A stretch of DNA of 64,000 nt, from the NCBI GenBank assembly GCA_965248685.1, contig CBDFKC010000004.1, positions 1,054,001-1,118,000 on the forward strand, read 5' to 3'. The position numbers and the translations under genes are program-made. Below, one piece after another: positions 52,642-61,918 of this stretch (positions are counted from its first letter, which is position 1; every line of letters starts with the position of its first letter). The DNA comes from VYFG01 sp965248685. GTDB lineage: Bacteria > Pseudomonadota > Gammaproteobacteria > Arenicellales > Poriferihabitantaceae. The notes beneath the pieces are model-generated. The model saw only the letters and a program-made list of their open reading frames with translations, had not been told where the DNA came from and did not search any database.

Positions 52642-53739
52642 ATGACAAAGATAAAAATTATTGCTGATGATGCAACTCTGTCCCAGGTTTGTGGTGAGCT
52701 ACAAACCAGCCAATGGATAGCACTTGACACCGAGTTTATGCGGGAGAAAACGTTTTCTCCAATACTTTGTCTGATTCAGGTTTGTAGCGGTCAGGAATCT
52801 TTTTGTATCGATCCACTGCGAATCGAAAATCTCGAACCCTTTCACGATTTACTGGCCAATCAATCCATCGAAAAAATCCTGCATTCCTGTAGACAAGACT
52901 TTGAAGCGTTCGATACCCGATTTCAGTTAGTCTTTAAAAATCTAATTGATACCCAAATTGCTGCGTCATTCTGTGGCGGCGATGCGCAACTGAGTTATGC
53001 GGCCGTGGTCGAACAGGTAACCGGGGTGAAACTGGCCAAATCACACACCAGGGCGAACTGGCAGGCGCGACCGCTATCCACCGAAGAATTGCAATACGCG
53101 ATTGACGATGTGGTTTACCTGCAAGACGTTCGGGAATATTTTTGGCGTAAGCTGAAACAATTGAACAGATTGACCTGGTTTCAGGATGAGTGCGCCAACC
53201 AGACGCAATCTGTATCCTGGCGGACTAATCCGGAGGATGCCTGGCTTCGGCTAAAGGGTGCTGCCCGGCTCGAATCTGTTGCTCATGGAGTTGCAAGGAA
53301 ACTGGCAGTTTGGCGGGAAACCGAAGCCATCGCCAGAAACCTTCCCCGGGAGTGGATTGTTGATAGTCGGACCCTGTTGGAGGTTAGCCGGTTAAATCCG
53401 GATTCAACTTCAGCATTGCAGCGAATCGAAGGTATCAATAGTGGGATCGTCAGAAAATTTGGTGATCATATTCTTCAGATATGTCGTGACACTCCGCGTC
53501 ACGATGATGCCAAGCCACTATGGAGTAGTCCAAGAATGTTGGATTCGGAGCAAAAGAAGAAGGTCAAAGGTATTATGACTTTGCTTAATCAGACTTCCCA
53601 GGATCTTGGTATCAGCGGATCGCTGATTGCCAACCGAAATTCGGTGGAAAAATTTGTCGCCGGGATAACCGACCTCGAATTGTTTCGAGGCTGGCGTCGA
53701 CAAATTGTTGGCGAAAAAATACTGCAGAATTATTCCTGA
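52642..53739 (+). CDS. rnd: Ribonuclease D
   Basis: 365 residues. The DEDDy exonuclease motifs are visible: ALDTEFMREKTF, HSCRQDFEAF, and the YAIDDVVYLQDV segment. HRDC-like helices follow. The enzyme trims tRNA 3' ends. A 12-bp palindrome GATGATATCATC (52625-52636) lies just before the start codon. The gene is convergent with mltA, overlapping it by 10 bp. Confidence 0.94.
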   Translation: MTKIKIIADDATLSQVCGELQTSQWIALDTEFMREKTFSPILCLIQVCSGQESFCIDPLRIENLEPFHDLLANQSIEKILHSCRQDFEAFDTRFQLVFKNLIDTQIAASFCGGDAQLSYAAVVEQVTGVKLAKSHTRANWQARPLSTEELQYAIDDVVYLQDVREYFWRKLKQLNRLTWFQDECANQTQSVSWRTNPEDAWLRLKGAARLESVAHGVARKLAVWRETEAIARNLPREWIVDSRTLLEVSRLNPDSTSALQRIEGINSGIVRKFGDHILQICRDTPRHDDAKPLWSSPRMLDSEQKKKVKGIMTLLNQTSQDLGISGSLIANRNSVEKFVAGITDLELFRGWRRQIVGEKILQNYS

Positions 53740-54878
53740 CGGGGTAGCAGTACCACCAGAGATCCCCGGGACTTCATATATCCAGCGGCGCGTTCCGCCG
53801 CGGCACTTTGTCCCCAAAATAAATCTGCTCGCAGGGTACCTCGAATGGCGCCGCCGGTGTCCTGGGCAAATACCAGTTGTTTTAGTGGTTTATCCGGATC
53901 TTCCGGATAGTGGGTCGACAGCCACATCGGGACCCCGAGAGAAATAAGCTTGGGGTCAATGGCGATGCTGCGTAATGGTGTTAATGGGACATTAAGCGAA
54001 CCCACTGGCCCTTCTGCGGGTTTATCCCTTAACACAAAGAATACATAACTCGGATTCTGATTCAGTAATTCGATTGCCTGATCTGGGTGGTCCCATAACC
54101 ATTGCCGAATACTGAACAACGAAACCTGATCGAGGGTAAGCTCATGCCGATCAACCAGAACTTTGCCAATGGCCTTATAGGGGTGACCGTTTTGATCACT
54201 ATACCCCACACCAATAATTTTTCCGTCTGGCAGCTGAATTCTACCAGATCCCTGGATTTGCAGGAAAAACAAGGCGTCTCGGTCGTCCACCCATAATAAT
54301 TCATTACCCTCGAGTAGGCTGCGATCGGCTTCGATATCGGCTCTGGAATAAAACGGTATCACTTTATTCCCAACCAGTCGTCCTCTTACCCTGGCATTTT
54401 TTAACTCTGGAAATCGATCACCCAGATCAACAATTAATAGTGAGTCCGGTCGTTTATACAGAGGAAATTGATAACGATCGGAGGGCGAAGTGCTGCCGTG
54501 GAGCAGGGGTTCATAATATCCCGTGATCAGTCCATCCTTTTTGCCATTCGCAGCGTAAATTGGATGGGGTCGAAACCAGGTCTCAAAAAACAACCTGGCC
54601 TCACCCTGATCTGGCTTGATCAGGTTATTGGCAGCAACACAGATAGGTTCCCAATCAGGTTTTTTCTTCAGAACCTTGCAGGAATTTAGCAGTGCTGGCC
54701 AGGCTTGTTGATGTTGATCTGCGGCCCAACCGTCCAGCTGATCCCAGGGAATCGGGTTACCAATTCCCGGTGCCCGGGGCTTAAATAGTGCGCAGGAAGA
54801 TAGTAGCGTGATAATGCCGAGCAATACCCAAAATCCGGGATTAATCCGGCCAGGGGTACATGTTGCCATCTTCTGCAA
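53730..54878 (-). CDS. mltA: Membrane-bound lytic murein transglycosylase A (lipoprotein)
   Basis: 382 residues. The N-terminal hydrophobic segment ends with a lipobox LSSC, predicting a lipoprotein anchored to the outer membrane. The body carries LITGYYEPLLHGS, VGYSDQNGHPYKAIGK and the C-terminal AQDTGGAIRGTLRADLFWG, with the catalytic Asp expected in the last. It cleaves the glycan chain to 1,6-anhydro products. ATG 54878 or 54869 are possible starts. Confidence 0.93.
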   Translation of the reverse strand: MQKMATCTPGRINPGFWVLLGIITLLSSCALFKPRAPGIGNPIPWDQLDGWAADQHQQAWPALLNSCKVLKKKPDWEPICVAANNLIKPDQGEARLFFETWFRPHPIYAANGKKDGLITGYYEPLLHGSTSPSDRYQFPLYKRPDSLLIVDLGDRFPELKNARVRGRLVGNKVIPFYSRADIEADRSLLEGNELLWVDDRDALFFLQIQGSGRIQLPDGKIIGVGYSDQNGHPYKAIGKVLVDRHELTLDQVSLFSIRQWLWDHPDQAIELLNQNPSYVFFVLRDKPAEGPVGSLNVPLTPLRSIAIDPKLISLGVPMWLSTHYPEDPDKPLKQLVFAQDTGGAIRGTLRADLFWGQSAAAERAAGYMKSRGSLVVLLPRQE

Positions 54879-54880
54879 AT

Positions 54881-56146
54881 TTAGATGATGCTAGCTGCCA
54901 ACTTGACGCAGGTAGTGAACACTTCAGTAGCCTGGCCCACGTCTTCAAGCTCTGGAAATGTCGGCGCAATCCGAATATTTCGGTCCCGCGGATCCTTGCC
55001 ATAGGGAAATGGTGCCCCCGCATTGGTCAATTTAACACCCACTTCCGCCGCCATGCTAACGACTTTTTTCGCTAATCCATCCGGGATGTCTACGCTAATA
55101 AAATATCCACCCTGGGGCTTGGTCCATTGAGCGATTCCAAGATCACCCAACTCCCGGTTGAGAATCCGATCGACCAGGTCAAATTTCGGCTTAACCAGGG
55201 CGCTGTGCTTTTGCATATGCTGACGTAACCCTGTCAGGTTTTCGAACAGATTTATATGACGTAATTGATTCATCTTATCCGGACCGATGGTCTGAACACC
55301 AAGGTGGCGCCTGATATCGGCGATATTCTCGTCACTGGCGGCCAGCGCGCCGACCCCAGAACCCGGATAACTGATTTTCGAGGTTGAGGCAAACTCAATC
55401 ACCCGATTGGCATTACCTGCCGCAATACAATAATCCATTATATTTGCCAGCGTTTGAGGTGAGTCGGTTAAGTGGTGCTCTGCATAAGCGTTGTCCCAGA
55501 GAATCCGAAAGTCCGGCGCAGCTGCCATTGAAGCCATGCGCCGAACGGTATCTTCGCTGAACACGTTGCCGGTTGGATTATTATACTTCGGCACACTCCA
55601 CATCCCCTTGATGTCGTGATCATTGGCAACCAAAGATTCAACCTGGTCCATATTGGGTCCATGCTCTTCCATATCGACGCTGATCAACTCGAATCCGAGG
55701 TGTTCGGTAATTAGAAAATGGCGGTCGTATCCGGGAGTAGGGCAAATAAATTTACGCGCCTGAATCGGATGCCAGGGACCGGCTCCATCGGGTACGCCAA
55801 ACTGGCAAGCCCTGGCCAGGGTGTCGTACATCATGGTGAGACTCGAGTTGCCCCCTATAATAACGTTACTCGGGTTAATCCCCAGAATTTGCCCAAACAA
55901 CTCTTTCATCTGGGAAAGCCCATCGAGTCCGCCATAGTTGCGGCCATCGATACCATCCACCATATAATCGCGCCCCGGTGGTGCCAGCAGCTCGTTGGCA
56001 AGGTCCAATTGGGCAGGCGACGGTTTGCCGCGAGTAATATCCAGGGATAGTTGCAATGATTTGTATGCATCGTAGTCACGTTGAAATTCCACTCGTCTGG
56101 ATTGGAGTTGTTGGCGTGAGTGACTGGCTTCGGATACAGATGGCAT
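54881..56146 (-). CDS. Class I aminotransferase (putative aspartate aminotransferase subgroup)
   Basis: 421 residues. LSLDITRGKPSPAQLDLANE, GGNSSLTMMYDTL, MWSVPKYNNPTGNVFS and FASTSKISYPGSGVGAL mark a PLP enzyme of the Asp_aminotransf (PF12897) group; the Lys in STSKISYPG binds PLP. Substrates are probably aspartate or another acidic amino acid and 2-oxoglutarate. It lies immediately ahead of mltA on the same strand (2 bp gap) and is divergent from rpsU. Confidence 0.88.
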   Translation of the reverse strand: MPSVSEASHSRQQLQSRRVEFQRDYDAYKSLQLSLDITRGKPSPAQLDLANELLAPPGRDYMVDGIDGRNYGGLDGLSQMKELFGQILGINPSNVIIGGNSSLTMMYDTLARACQFGVPDGAGPWHPIQARKFICPTPGYDRHFLITEHLGFELISVDMEEHGPNMDQVESLVANDHDIKGMWSVPKYNNPTGNVFSEDTVRRMASMAAAPDFRILWDNAYAEHHLTDSPQTLANIMDYCIAAGNANRVIEFASTSKISYPGSGVGALAASDENIADIRRHLGVQTIGPDKMNQLRHINLFENLTGLRQHMQKHSALVKPKFDLVDRILNRELGDLGIAQWTKPQGGYFISVDIPDGLAKKVVSMAAEVGVKLTNAGAPFPYGKDPRDRNIRIAPTFPELEDVGQATEVFTTCVKLAASII

Positions 56147-56338
56147 AGTACAAATCAGGGTCGATTAAAAGCGCGGAATTCTACCAGTTTGTTTGAAAAA
56201 ATGGGGTTGTGAATGATTGGTAAAGCCGATTTAACGGTGCAACTAAGCCTGAATTTGCCCATAGGATAGCCTGTACTTAACGCAAAAATAGCAGTAGAAT
56301 TGCGCCCCCGATAAATGAGCCCCATGGAGCTGCTGTAC

Positions 56339-56554
56339 ATGCCATCAGTTCAAGTTCGACAAAACGAACCGTTTGACGTGATATTACGTCGTTTTCGACG
56401 TGCCTGCGAACGCGCAGGTGTATTCACCGAATCCCGTCGCCGCCAGTGCTACGAAAAACCAACCACCGTGCGAAAGCGCGATGGTGACGCCGCCGTTCGG
56501 CGCGAAATGAAGCGTGTTTCCCGGCAAAAAGCCCGGCGTAAGCGCCTTTATTGA
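56339..56554 (+). CDS. rpsU: 30S ribosomal protein S21
   Basis: 71 residues, the normal length. MPSVQVRQNEPFDVILRRF and the Arg/Lys-rich end REMKRVSRQKARRKRLY are as in other gammaproteobacteria. The upstream in-frame ATGs at 56315 and 56324 are not used; GGAG lies 13-10 bases before 56339. Followed after 117 bp by the yqeY-like gene, a common arrangement; dnaG and rpoD, which often come next, are not here. Confidence 0.97.
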   Translation: MPSVQVRQNEPFDVILRRFRRACERAGVFTESRRRQCYEKPTTVRKRDGDAAVRREMKRVSRQKARRKRLY

Positions 56555-56671
56555 TTTCTATTTCACCTTCCTGATTTGTCGTCGTACGGATCAGGCGCGT
56601 AGACAGTAACGAATCAACATTTCCCGGGTATCGTTAGAGCGCCCGCTCAAAGTATTCCCGCGTACAAACAT

Positions 56672-57118
56672 ATGTCTTCATTAAAGCAAAGGCTGGTAGT
56701 TGATATGAAACTGGCTATGCGCGAGAAACATAAGGTCCAGCTCGAGACCATCAGAATGATGCGTGCCGCGGTTCAGCGTAAAGAACTGGATGATCGTGCA
56801 GAACTGGATGATGCAGGTGTGTTGCAGGTTATCCAGAAAATGGTAAAGCAATGTGCGGATGCATCCAACCAGTTTATTCAGGGAAACCGTCAGGATCTGG
56901 CAGACAAGGAACTGGCCAATATAGCGGTAATGGAACATTATCTCCCGGAGAAATTGTCTGACGAAGAAGTCGATAAAATGATCAAGGAAGCAATCGCACA
57001 AACCGGCGCCAGCTCGATGAAAGATATGGGTAAGGTCATGGGTATCCTACGCGACCAGATCCAGGGACGCGCTGATATGGGTGCGCTTAGCGGGCGGATA
57101 AAATCATTATTGGGTTAG
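56672..57118 (+). CDS. yqeY: GatB/YqeY-domain protein
   Basis: 148 residues, all helical. SLKQRLVVDMKLAMREKHKV at the N-terminus, IMRHYLPEKLS-like AVMEHYLPEKLSDEEV in the middle and KDMGKVMGILRDQIQGRADM near the end are diagnostic. The domain resembles the tail of GatB that binds tRNA, but the role of the free-standing protein is not settled. It follows rpsU. Confidence 0.95.
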   Translation: MSSLKQRLVVDMKLAMREKHKVQLETIRMMRAAVQRKELDDRAELDDAGVLQVIQKMVKQCADASNQFIQGNRQDLADKELANIAVMEHYLPEKLSDEEVDKMIKEAIAQTGASSMKDMGKVMGILRDQIQGRADMGALSGRIKSLLG

Positions 57119-57454
57119 CCCCGGGATATACGGTTCGAGCTGGTATGTAGTCGTCACCAGATCGACGAAATTTTCAGAAAGGTGAAACTAGACCCTGGCT
57201 TGCGCGAGAACGACGAGCAGATGGGTAGACGATTACCTCCAATGGCGTCATCCTGGGAACCAGTATCCAGTAAAAATATGCTCGACCGTAGGGAGACATT
57301 ATAGAAAGGTAAGGAGTCAGATTCCGGGCCAATTAAGAGCGACATATAGTTTGATTATGCGGATTCTGATTTACCCCGAAACCAAGTACAAACAATAGAA
57401 ATACGGATATGACATAATGCGAAACTGTATATCGATATATTTTATTGCATCGTC
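57119..57454. other. 336-bp gap with a degenerate inverted-repeat remnant
   Basis: No gene is supported. At about 57188-57215 and 57246-57271 are fragments (CTAGACCCTGGCTTGCGCGA and GTCATCCTGGGAACCAGTAT) that resemble broken halves of the dispersed palindromic repeat with the core GTCATTCCCGC...GCGGGAATCCAG common in gammaproteobacteria. The match is imperfect and the element is probably dead. Confidence 0.4.
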
Positions 57455-58228
57455 ATGCTGAATGTTCTACCTACAATCTATCCGATAATTCTCGCCATCG
57501 GGTTGATGATTTCGGGAACTGGTAAGGCCGCCACTGTAGAATTCACCATCGAAGACCGGGGTAAAAATATCACCCAGGTCGCCGCCGTTTCAGATCATAA
57601 AGTCGAGATCAAATCGGTGGGAGGAGATCCGAAACGAGATATGTTATTTGATGCTGCGCAGCACAGGTTGATCAGCATTGATCATCGCAGCAAAAGCTAT
57701 ACTTTGATCGATAAAAATACGATAAACCAGGTAGCTGCCCTAATGGATTCGGTTTCCAGTGTAGTGGGTTCCCAGCAGGGTGTACTGGCTGACTTGCTAG
57801 GGACTCTGGGGGTCGATTCGGATTCCACGCCGCGGCCGAAAATGACCGACGCCGGCCGTGACCTTACTATCGGGAACTATAGCTGCCGACTGTATCAATC
57901 GCATTTGCAATCAATTCTACAGTCGGAGATATGTATCGCAGAAAACAGCATGCTAAAACTGAATGCTGCTGACTTTCAGACATTGCGTATTTTTCTTCAA
58001 TTTACTAATTTGATCTTGATTAAGGCGGGCAAGTTACTTACTGTACTGGGCGTCGTAGTACCAGAAATGAATTTGGAAGGCTCGACCGGCTTACCCATTG
58101 GCATGCATTCGGCGAAAGACAATCTTAAGGTTCGCGTTAGCCGAATCACTGCGGACAGTTCTCCTCAGATTAGTACAAATCTTCCAGCAGGATATACCCG
58201 GGAAAATATTCCGTTTATTGAAAACTAA
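57455..58228 (+). CDS. Hypothetical exported protein
   Basis: 257 residues with a signal peptide (hydrophobic 8-24, cleavage likely after GKAA near residue 26). The mature part begins VEFTIEDRGKNITQVAAVSDHKVEI and resembles DUF4412-like beta-rich proteins: a stretch about stored values (LFDAAQHRLISIDHRSKSY), then a segment with two Cys (NYSCRLYQ, SEICIAE) that may form a disulfide. No function is known. It converges with the gpmI-NUDIX gene. Confidence 0.75.
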   Translation: MLNVLPTIYPIILAIGLMISGTGKAATVEFTIEDRGKNITQVAAVSDHKVEIKSVGGDPKRDMLFDAAQHRLISIDHRSKSYTLIDKNTINQVAALMDSVSSVVGSQQGVLADLLGTLGVDSDSTPRPKMTDAGRDLTIGNYSCRLYQSHLQSILQSEICIAENSMLKLNAADFQTLRIFLQFTNLILIKAGKLLTVLGVVVPEMNLEGSTGLPIGMHSAKDNLKVRVSRITADSSPQISTNLPAGYTRENIPFIEN

Positions 58229-58244
58229 TTCTCCACTGTTTTTT

Positions 58245-60389
58245 CTAACTCTCGAGAAAATGGTTCAATCGATATAACGCCACGATTGTTTTGGCATCAT
58301 CGATTTCTCCATCCATTGCCATTTGGTTTATCTTTTCCAAAGGCAGCCAATGAGTTTCGATAAACTCATATTGCTCCGGTTCCGCCTCACCTTTTTCGGC
58401 ATTTTTCGCCAGGAATAAATACAGGCGTTCGGTACAAAAACCAGGTGTCGTCAAGGTCGACCCAAGGGGTATCAACTGCTCCGCAGTACAACCCGTTTCT
58501 TCTTTGAGTTCTCGCTTGGCGGCGGTTTCTGGATCTTCGTCGGGTTCGAGCAAGCCAGCTGGAAATTCCCATATCCAACCGTTGGCGGCGTGCCGAAACT
58601 GCCGTATCAAACACACTTGCTGGTGCGGATCCATAGCGACGACGACGGCACCACCGGGGTGGCGTACAATCTCGAGTGCGAGTATTTCGTTATTGGGTAA
58701 TTTGACGGTTTCCAGTCCGAGATTGACCACCGCACCATGGTGGATTGAGCGTCGACTGCGGGGTTCATCAGGAAATTCGATCAGGGAGGGTTGATAGTGA
58801 TCGGGTGCCTGATAACCCAACAAGTTAAAAACCGTGGCCGCGACATTGGCCAGTCCAATTTCCGATGATTCGGTCATTCTATAGTGACTCTCGTTAGCAG
58901 AGTCCACGATCACAAACGGTACCTGATTGAGCGAGTGGGAAGTACGCGATATCTGCTCGCCATCTTTAATGACATACATCTCATCTGCGTTCCCATGATC
59001 CGCAGTAAATATCAGAATGCCGTCCTTGGCATTGACCGCATCCAGTAATTTGCCCAGGCATCGATCAACTACTTCCATCGCTGCCACGGTGGCGTCAATA
59101 TCGCCGGTGTGGCCCACCATATCTCCATTGGCAAAATTGATGCGTCCGAAACGGTGTACTCCTTGGTTCAATAAGGCGATGGTAGCATCGGTTATTTCTT
59201 CGGCTTTCATCGCCGGTGCCTGGTTGAATGCAACATTGTCCGAAGGAATTTCCACCCAGGTCTCGAGCTCAGGATCAAGATATTCCGAGCGATTGCCATT
59301 CCAGAAATAGGTGACGTGTCCAAACTTCTGGGTTTCGCTTATAGCGAAGGTAGCTAGATTTTCGGCACACATATATTCGACCATGGTGCGTTCGATCACC
59401 GGTGGGTTTACCAGGTATTGGGTGGGTACCTTTAGGTCGCCATCGTATTCGAGCATGCCGCAGTAAAATAATTCTGGATGTTGATCGCGTTCAAAATGAT
59501 CAAAATCCGGACTCTCTAATGCCTGGGATATTTCTATTCCGCGGTCACCGCGAAAGTTAAAGAAAACCACAGCGTCACCGTCTTTCATTGCACCAATGGG
59601 TACGGCCTCGGCATTGATGATAACGAATGGTTCCAGGGTCTGGTCGGTAATTGCTGGATCTCCCTGATACTGCCGCTGAATCTCTGCGCTGGCATCCCTA
59701 ACGCCATTTCCGATGCCCTGCACATGAAGGTCGTATCCGCGTTTTACCATGGCCCAGTCGGCCTGATAGCGATCCATCGTAATAACCATCCTACCGCCAC
59801 CCGAAGCTATCCTATAATCGTTATCGGTTTTTCCATTAATTCGGTCGAATACTTGCTCGAGCTGATCTAGAAAAATTAGCGCCGACCGTGGGTCTACATC
59901 GCGCCCGTCAAACAGGCAGTGTACCCTGACCGAATGGATTCCAACCCGGTTGCAGCGTTCCAGCAATGCGGTCAGATGATCGATATGGGAATGGACGTTT
60001 CCGTCGGACAGTAACCCCAAAAAATGGACTGTATTACCAGCTTTGCCCCGCTGCTCGACCTCGGACCAGGTTTCGCTTTGGTAGATGCTGTCGTCGGCAA
60101 AAGCCTGGTTAACCAGTTTCGCACCCTGACTGATAATCTGACCACTGCCCAGTGCATTGTGACCGACCTCACTATTACCCATATCGGCGTCGCTAGGGAG
60201 GCCGACCCAGGTTCCATGGGCATATAAACTGGTATTTAATGGTGACCCAAGAAGTTTATCAATGACAGGTGTGTTAGCCAGAGACACAGCGTTGGCGGGT
60301 CCAGCCGGGGCCAGGCCAACACCATCGGCGACGACTAATACCAGTGGTCCTTTGCGACCGCTAAAGGTGGCGAGTTTCTCGAGAAGCAT
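58245..60389 (-). CDS. gpmI: Phosphoglycerate mutase (cofactor-independent) fused to a NUDIX hydrolase
   Basis: 714 residues in one uninterrupted frame. Residues 1-~539 are a complete iPGM: metal-binding VVADGVGLAP, the catalytic Ser in MGNSEVGHNALGSGQ, GGRMVITMDRY, FNFRGDRGIEI and FTADHGNADEM. Residues ~540-714 are a full NUDIX domain with AKRELKEETGC and TTPGFCTERLYLFLA, as in ADP-ribose pyrophosphatases. iPGM interconverts 3- and 2-phosphoglycerate. The gene starts inside the rdgB stop (TAATG) and is the third gene of rph-rdgB-gpmI. A sequencing error could not create this in-frame fusion without removing a stop, so it should be real. Confidence 0.93.
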   Translation of the reverse strand: MLLEKLATFSGRKGPLVLVVADGVGLAPAGPANAVSLANTPVIDKLLGSPLNTSLYAHGTWVGLPSDADMGNSEVGHNALGSGQIISQGAKLVNQAFADDSIYQSETWSEVEQRGKAGNTVHFLGLLSDGNVHSHIDHLTALLERCNRVGIHSVRVHCLFDGRDVDPRSALIFLDQLEQVFDRINGKTDNDYRIASGGGRMVITMDRYQADWAMVKRGYDLHVQGIGNGVRDASAEIQRQYQGDPAITDQTLEPFVIINAEAVPIGAMKDGDAVVFFNFRGDRGIEISQALESPDFDHFERDQHPELFYCGMLEYDGDLKVPTQYLVNPPVIERTMVEYMCAENLATFAISETQKFGHVTYFWNGNRSEYLDPELETWVEIPSDNVAFNQAPAMKAEEITDATIALLNQGVHRFGRINFANGDMVGHTGDIDATVAAMEVVDRCLGKLLDAVNAKDGILIFTADHGNADEMYVIKDGEQISRTSHSLNQVPFVIVDSANESHYRMTESSEIGLANVAATVFNLLGYQAPDHYQPSLIEFPDEPRSRRSIHHGAVVNLGLETVKLPNNEILALEIVRHPGGAVVVAMDPHQQVCLIRQFRHAANGWIWEFPAGLLEPDEDPETAAKRELKEETGCTAEQLIPLGSTLTTPGFCTERLYLFLAKNAEKGEAEPEQYEFIETHWLPLEKINQMAMDGEIDDAKTIVALYRLNHFLES

Positions 60390-61018
60390 TAGATTTTAGA
60401 TTCCATAGATTGGTCTGGCGCCACCACAAATTGCTGTTGCTGTAGCTGCTGACGTAGTTTTTCCAGGGCTTGTGCGCGATGACTCAACTTATTTTTTTCG
60501 GTAGCCGATAATTGTGCTGCTGTTTTTCCAAGTTCCGGTAAGTAAAATACTGGATCGTACCCAAAGCCATTATCCCCCTGGGGAACCCAGGCTATTTCTC
60601 CCTGCCACTGTCCACTGCAGATGATAGGCGAAGGGTCGTGTTGATGCTGCATATAAATTAAGACGCAGCGAAAGCGCGCTTTGCGTCGGGTTTGCTGATC
60701 CATATTAGCGAGCAGTTTTTCGACATTTTCCTGATCGGAAGCGCCAACCCCTGCATACCGTGCTGAATATATTCCCGGTTGTCCACGCAAGATGTCAACC
60801 TCCAGTCCAGAATCATCGGCAATTGCTGGAAGGCCGCCGTGCAGACACGCATGGCGGGCTTTTAGAATCGCATTTTCTACGAAGCTAAGACCGGTTTCCT
60901 CGACCTCACTAAACTGAAAGTCTGATTGGGCGACGACATCCCAGGGAGATAGTAACTGCCTGATTTCTCTCAGCTTGCCTGGGTTTCCTGTGGCTAGAAT
61001 TACCCTGTTTCCTTCCAT
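60389..61018 (-). CDS. rdgB: XTP/dITP diphosphatase (RdgB/HAM1)
   Basis: 209 residues from ATG 61018; the longer frame to 61078 would run into rph, and 61018 leaves a 14-bp gap. VILATGNPGKLREIRQLL, IADDSGLEVDILRGQPGIYSARYAG (~67-91) and WVPQGDNGFGYDPVFYLPE are the family signatures, the last with the substrate-binding G-F-G-Y-D. It hydrolyses non-canonical purine triphosphates to the monophosphates. Its stop overlaps the gpmI start by one base. Confidence 0.95.
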   Translation of the reverse strand: MEGNRVILATGNPGKLREIRQLLSPWDVVAQSDFQFSEVEETGLSFVENAILKARHACLHGGLPAIADDSGLEVDILRGQPGIYSARYAGVGASDQENVEKLLANMDQQTRRKARFRCVLIYMQHQHDPSPIICSGQWQGEIAWVPQGDNGFGYDPVFYLPELGKTAAQLSATEKNKLSHRAQALEKLRQQLQQQQFVVAPDQSMESKI

Positions 61019-61032
61019 TGGAGGTTGGCTAG

Positions 61033-61752
61033 TCAGATTTCCAGTGCCTGTTTTTGTGCGGCAAACAATTGTTCGCAAGCTGCTGTCGCCTGGTCGATCA
61101 TTTGATTGAGAATTTCTCTGCTAAAAGGTTCGCCCTCGGCGGTGCCCTGCACTTCGATCATACCCCCTTGATCATCCAACACAAAATTCATATCGGTTCC
61201 TGCATTGCTGTCCTCAGCATAATCCAGATCGGTCACAACCTGGTCCTTGAATACACCTACGGATACCGCGCTAACTGCGCGATGAATAGGACTTTGTTTG
61301 ATTATATCTTGATAAAGCAACCAGTTAATGGCATCGGTCATGGCGACCCATGCTCCGGTTATGGCTGCGGTGCGGGTGCCGCCGTCAGCCTGGATGACGT
61401 CGCAGTCAACCGTTATGGTGCGCTCGCCCAGTATGCTGGTGTCTATTGCGGCGCGCAGTGAGCGACCGATTAACCGCTGAATTTCCTGGGTACGACCGGA
61501 CTGCTTACCCCGGGTAGCTTCGCGTTCACCCCGGGTATTGGTTGCCCGGGGTAGCATGCTGTATTCAGCGGTAACCCAGCCCTTTTTTTTGTTGCGTAAA
61601 AAATGTGGTACGCGTTCTTCCACGCTGGCGTTGCACAATACTTTGGTATCGCCAAAACTGATTAACACCGACCCTTCCGCATGTCGGGTATAGTGACGAA
61701 TAATGGAAACAGGTCGCAGCTCTGTTAGCGCGCGATCGCTTGGTCTTGACAT
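61033..61752 (-). CDS. rph: Ribonuclease PH
   Basis: 239 residues. MSRPSDRALTELRPVSI, GSVLISFGDTKVLCNASVEE, EIQRLIGRSLRA and VDCDVIQADGGTRTAAITGA are near-invariant RNase PH segments. The phosphorolytic exonuclease matures tRNA 3' ends. It starts the rph-rdgB-gpmI cistron. Confidence 0.97.
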   Translation of the reverse strand: MSRPSDRALTELRPVSIIRHYTRHAEGSVLISFGDTKVLCNASVEERVPHFLRNKKKGWVTAEYSMLPRATNTRGEREATRGKQSGRTQEIQRLIGRSLRAAIDTSILGERTITVDCDVIQADGGTRTAAITGAWVAMTDAINWLLYQDIIKQSPIHRAVSAVSVGVFKDQVVTDLDYAEDSNAGTDMNFVLDDQGGMIEVQGTAEGEPFSREILNQMIDQATAACEQLFAAQKQALEI

Positions 61753-61918
61753 ATAAAGGGGTAGTTAAAAGTGATTGGAAAATCGAGTACCTGAGGTTGC
61801 GATTATACGCAGGACCGAGGTTCAGGGTGAGACTCGTGGGGCGTTTTTTTAGTAAGTGTTGTGTTGCATCAGTCTGATTCGCTCGCATACGTTCCGGTTT
61901 TTAATTTATCGTAACAGA

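Noticed and set aside
60000..60227. Short frames opposite gpmI
   Set aside because: Shadows of the highly conserved mutase coding sequence.
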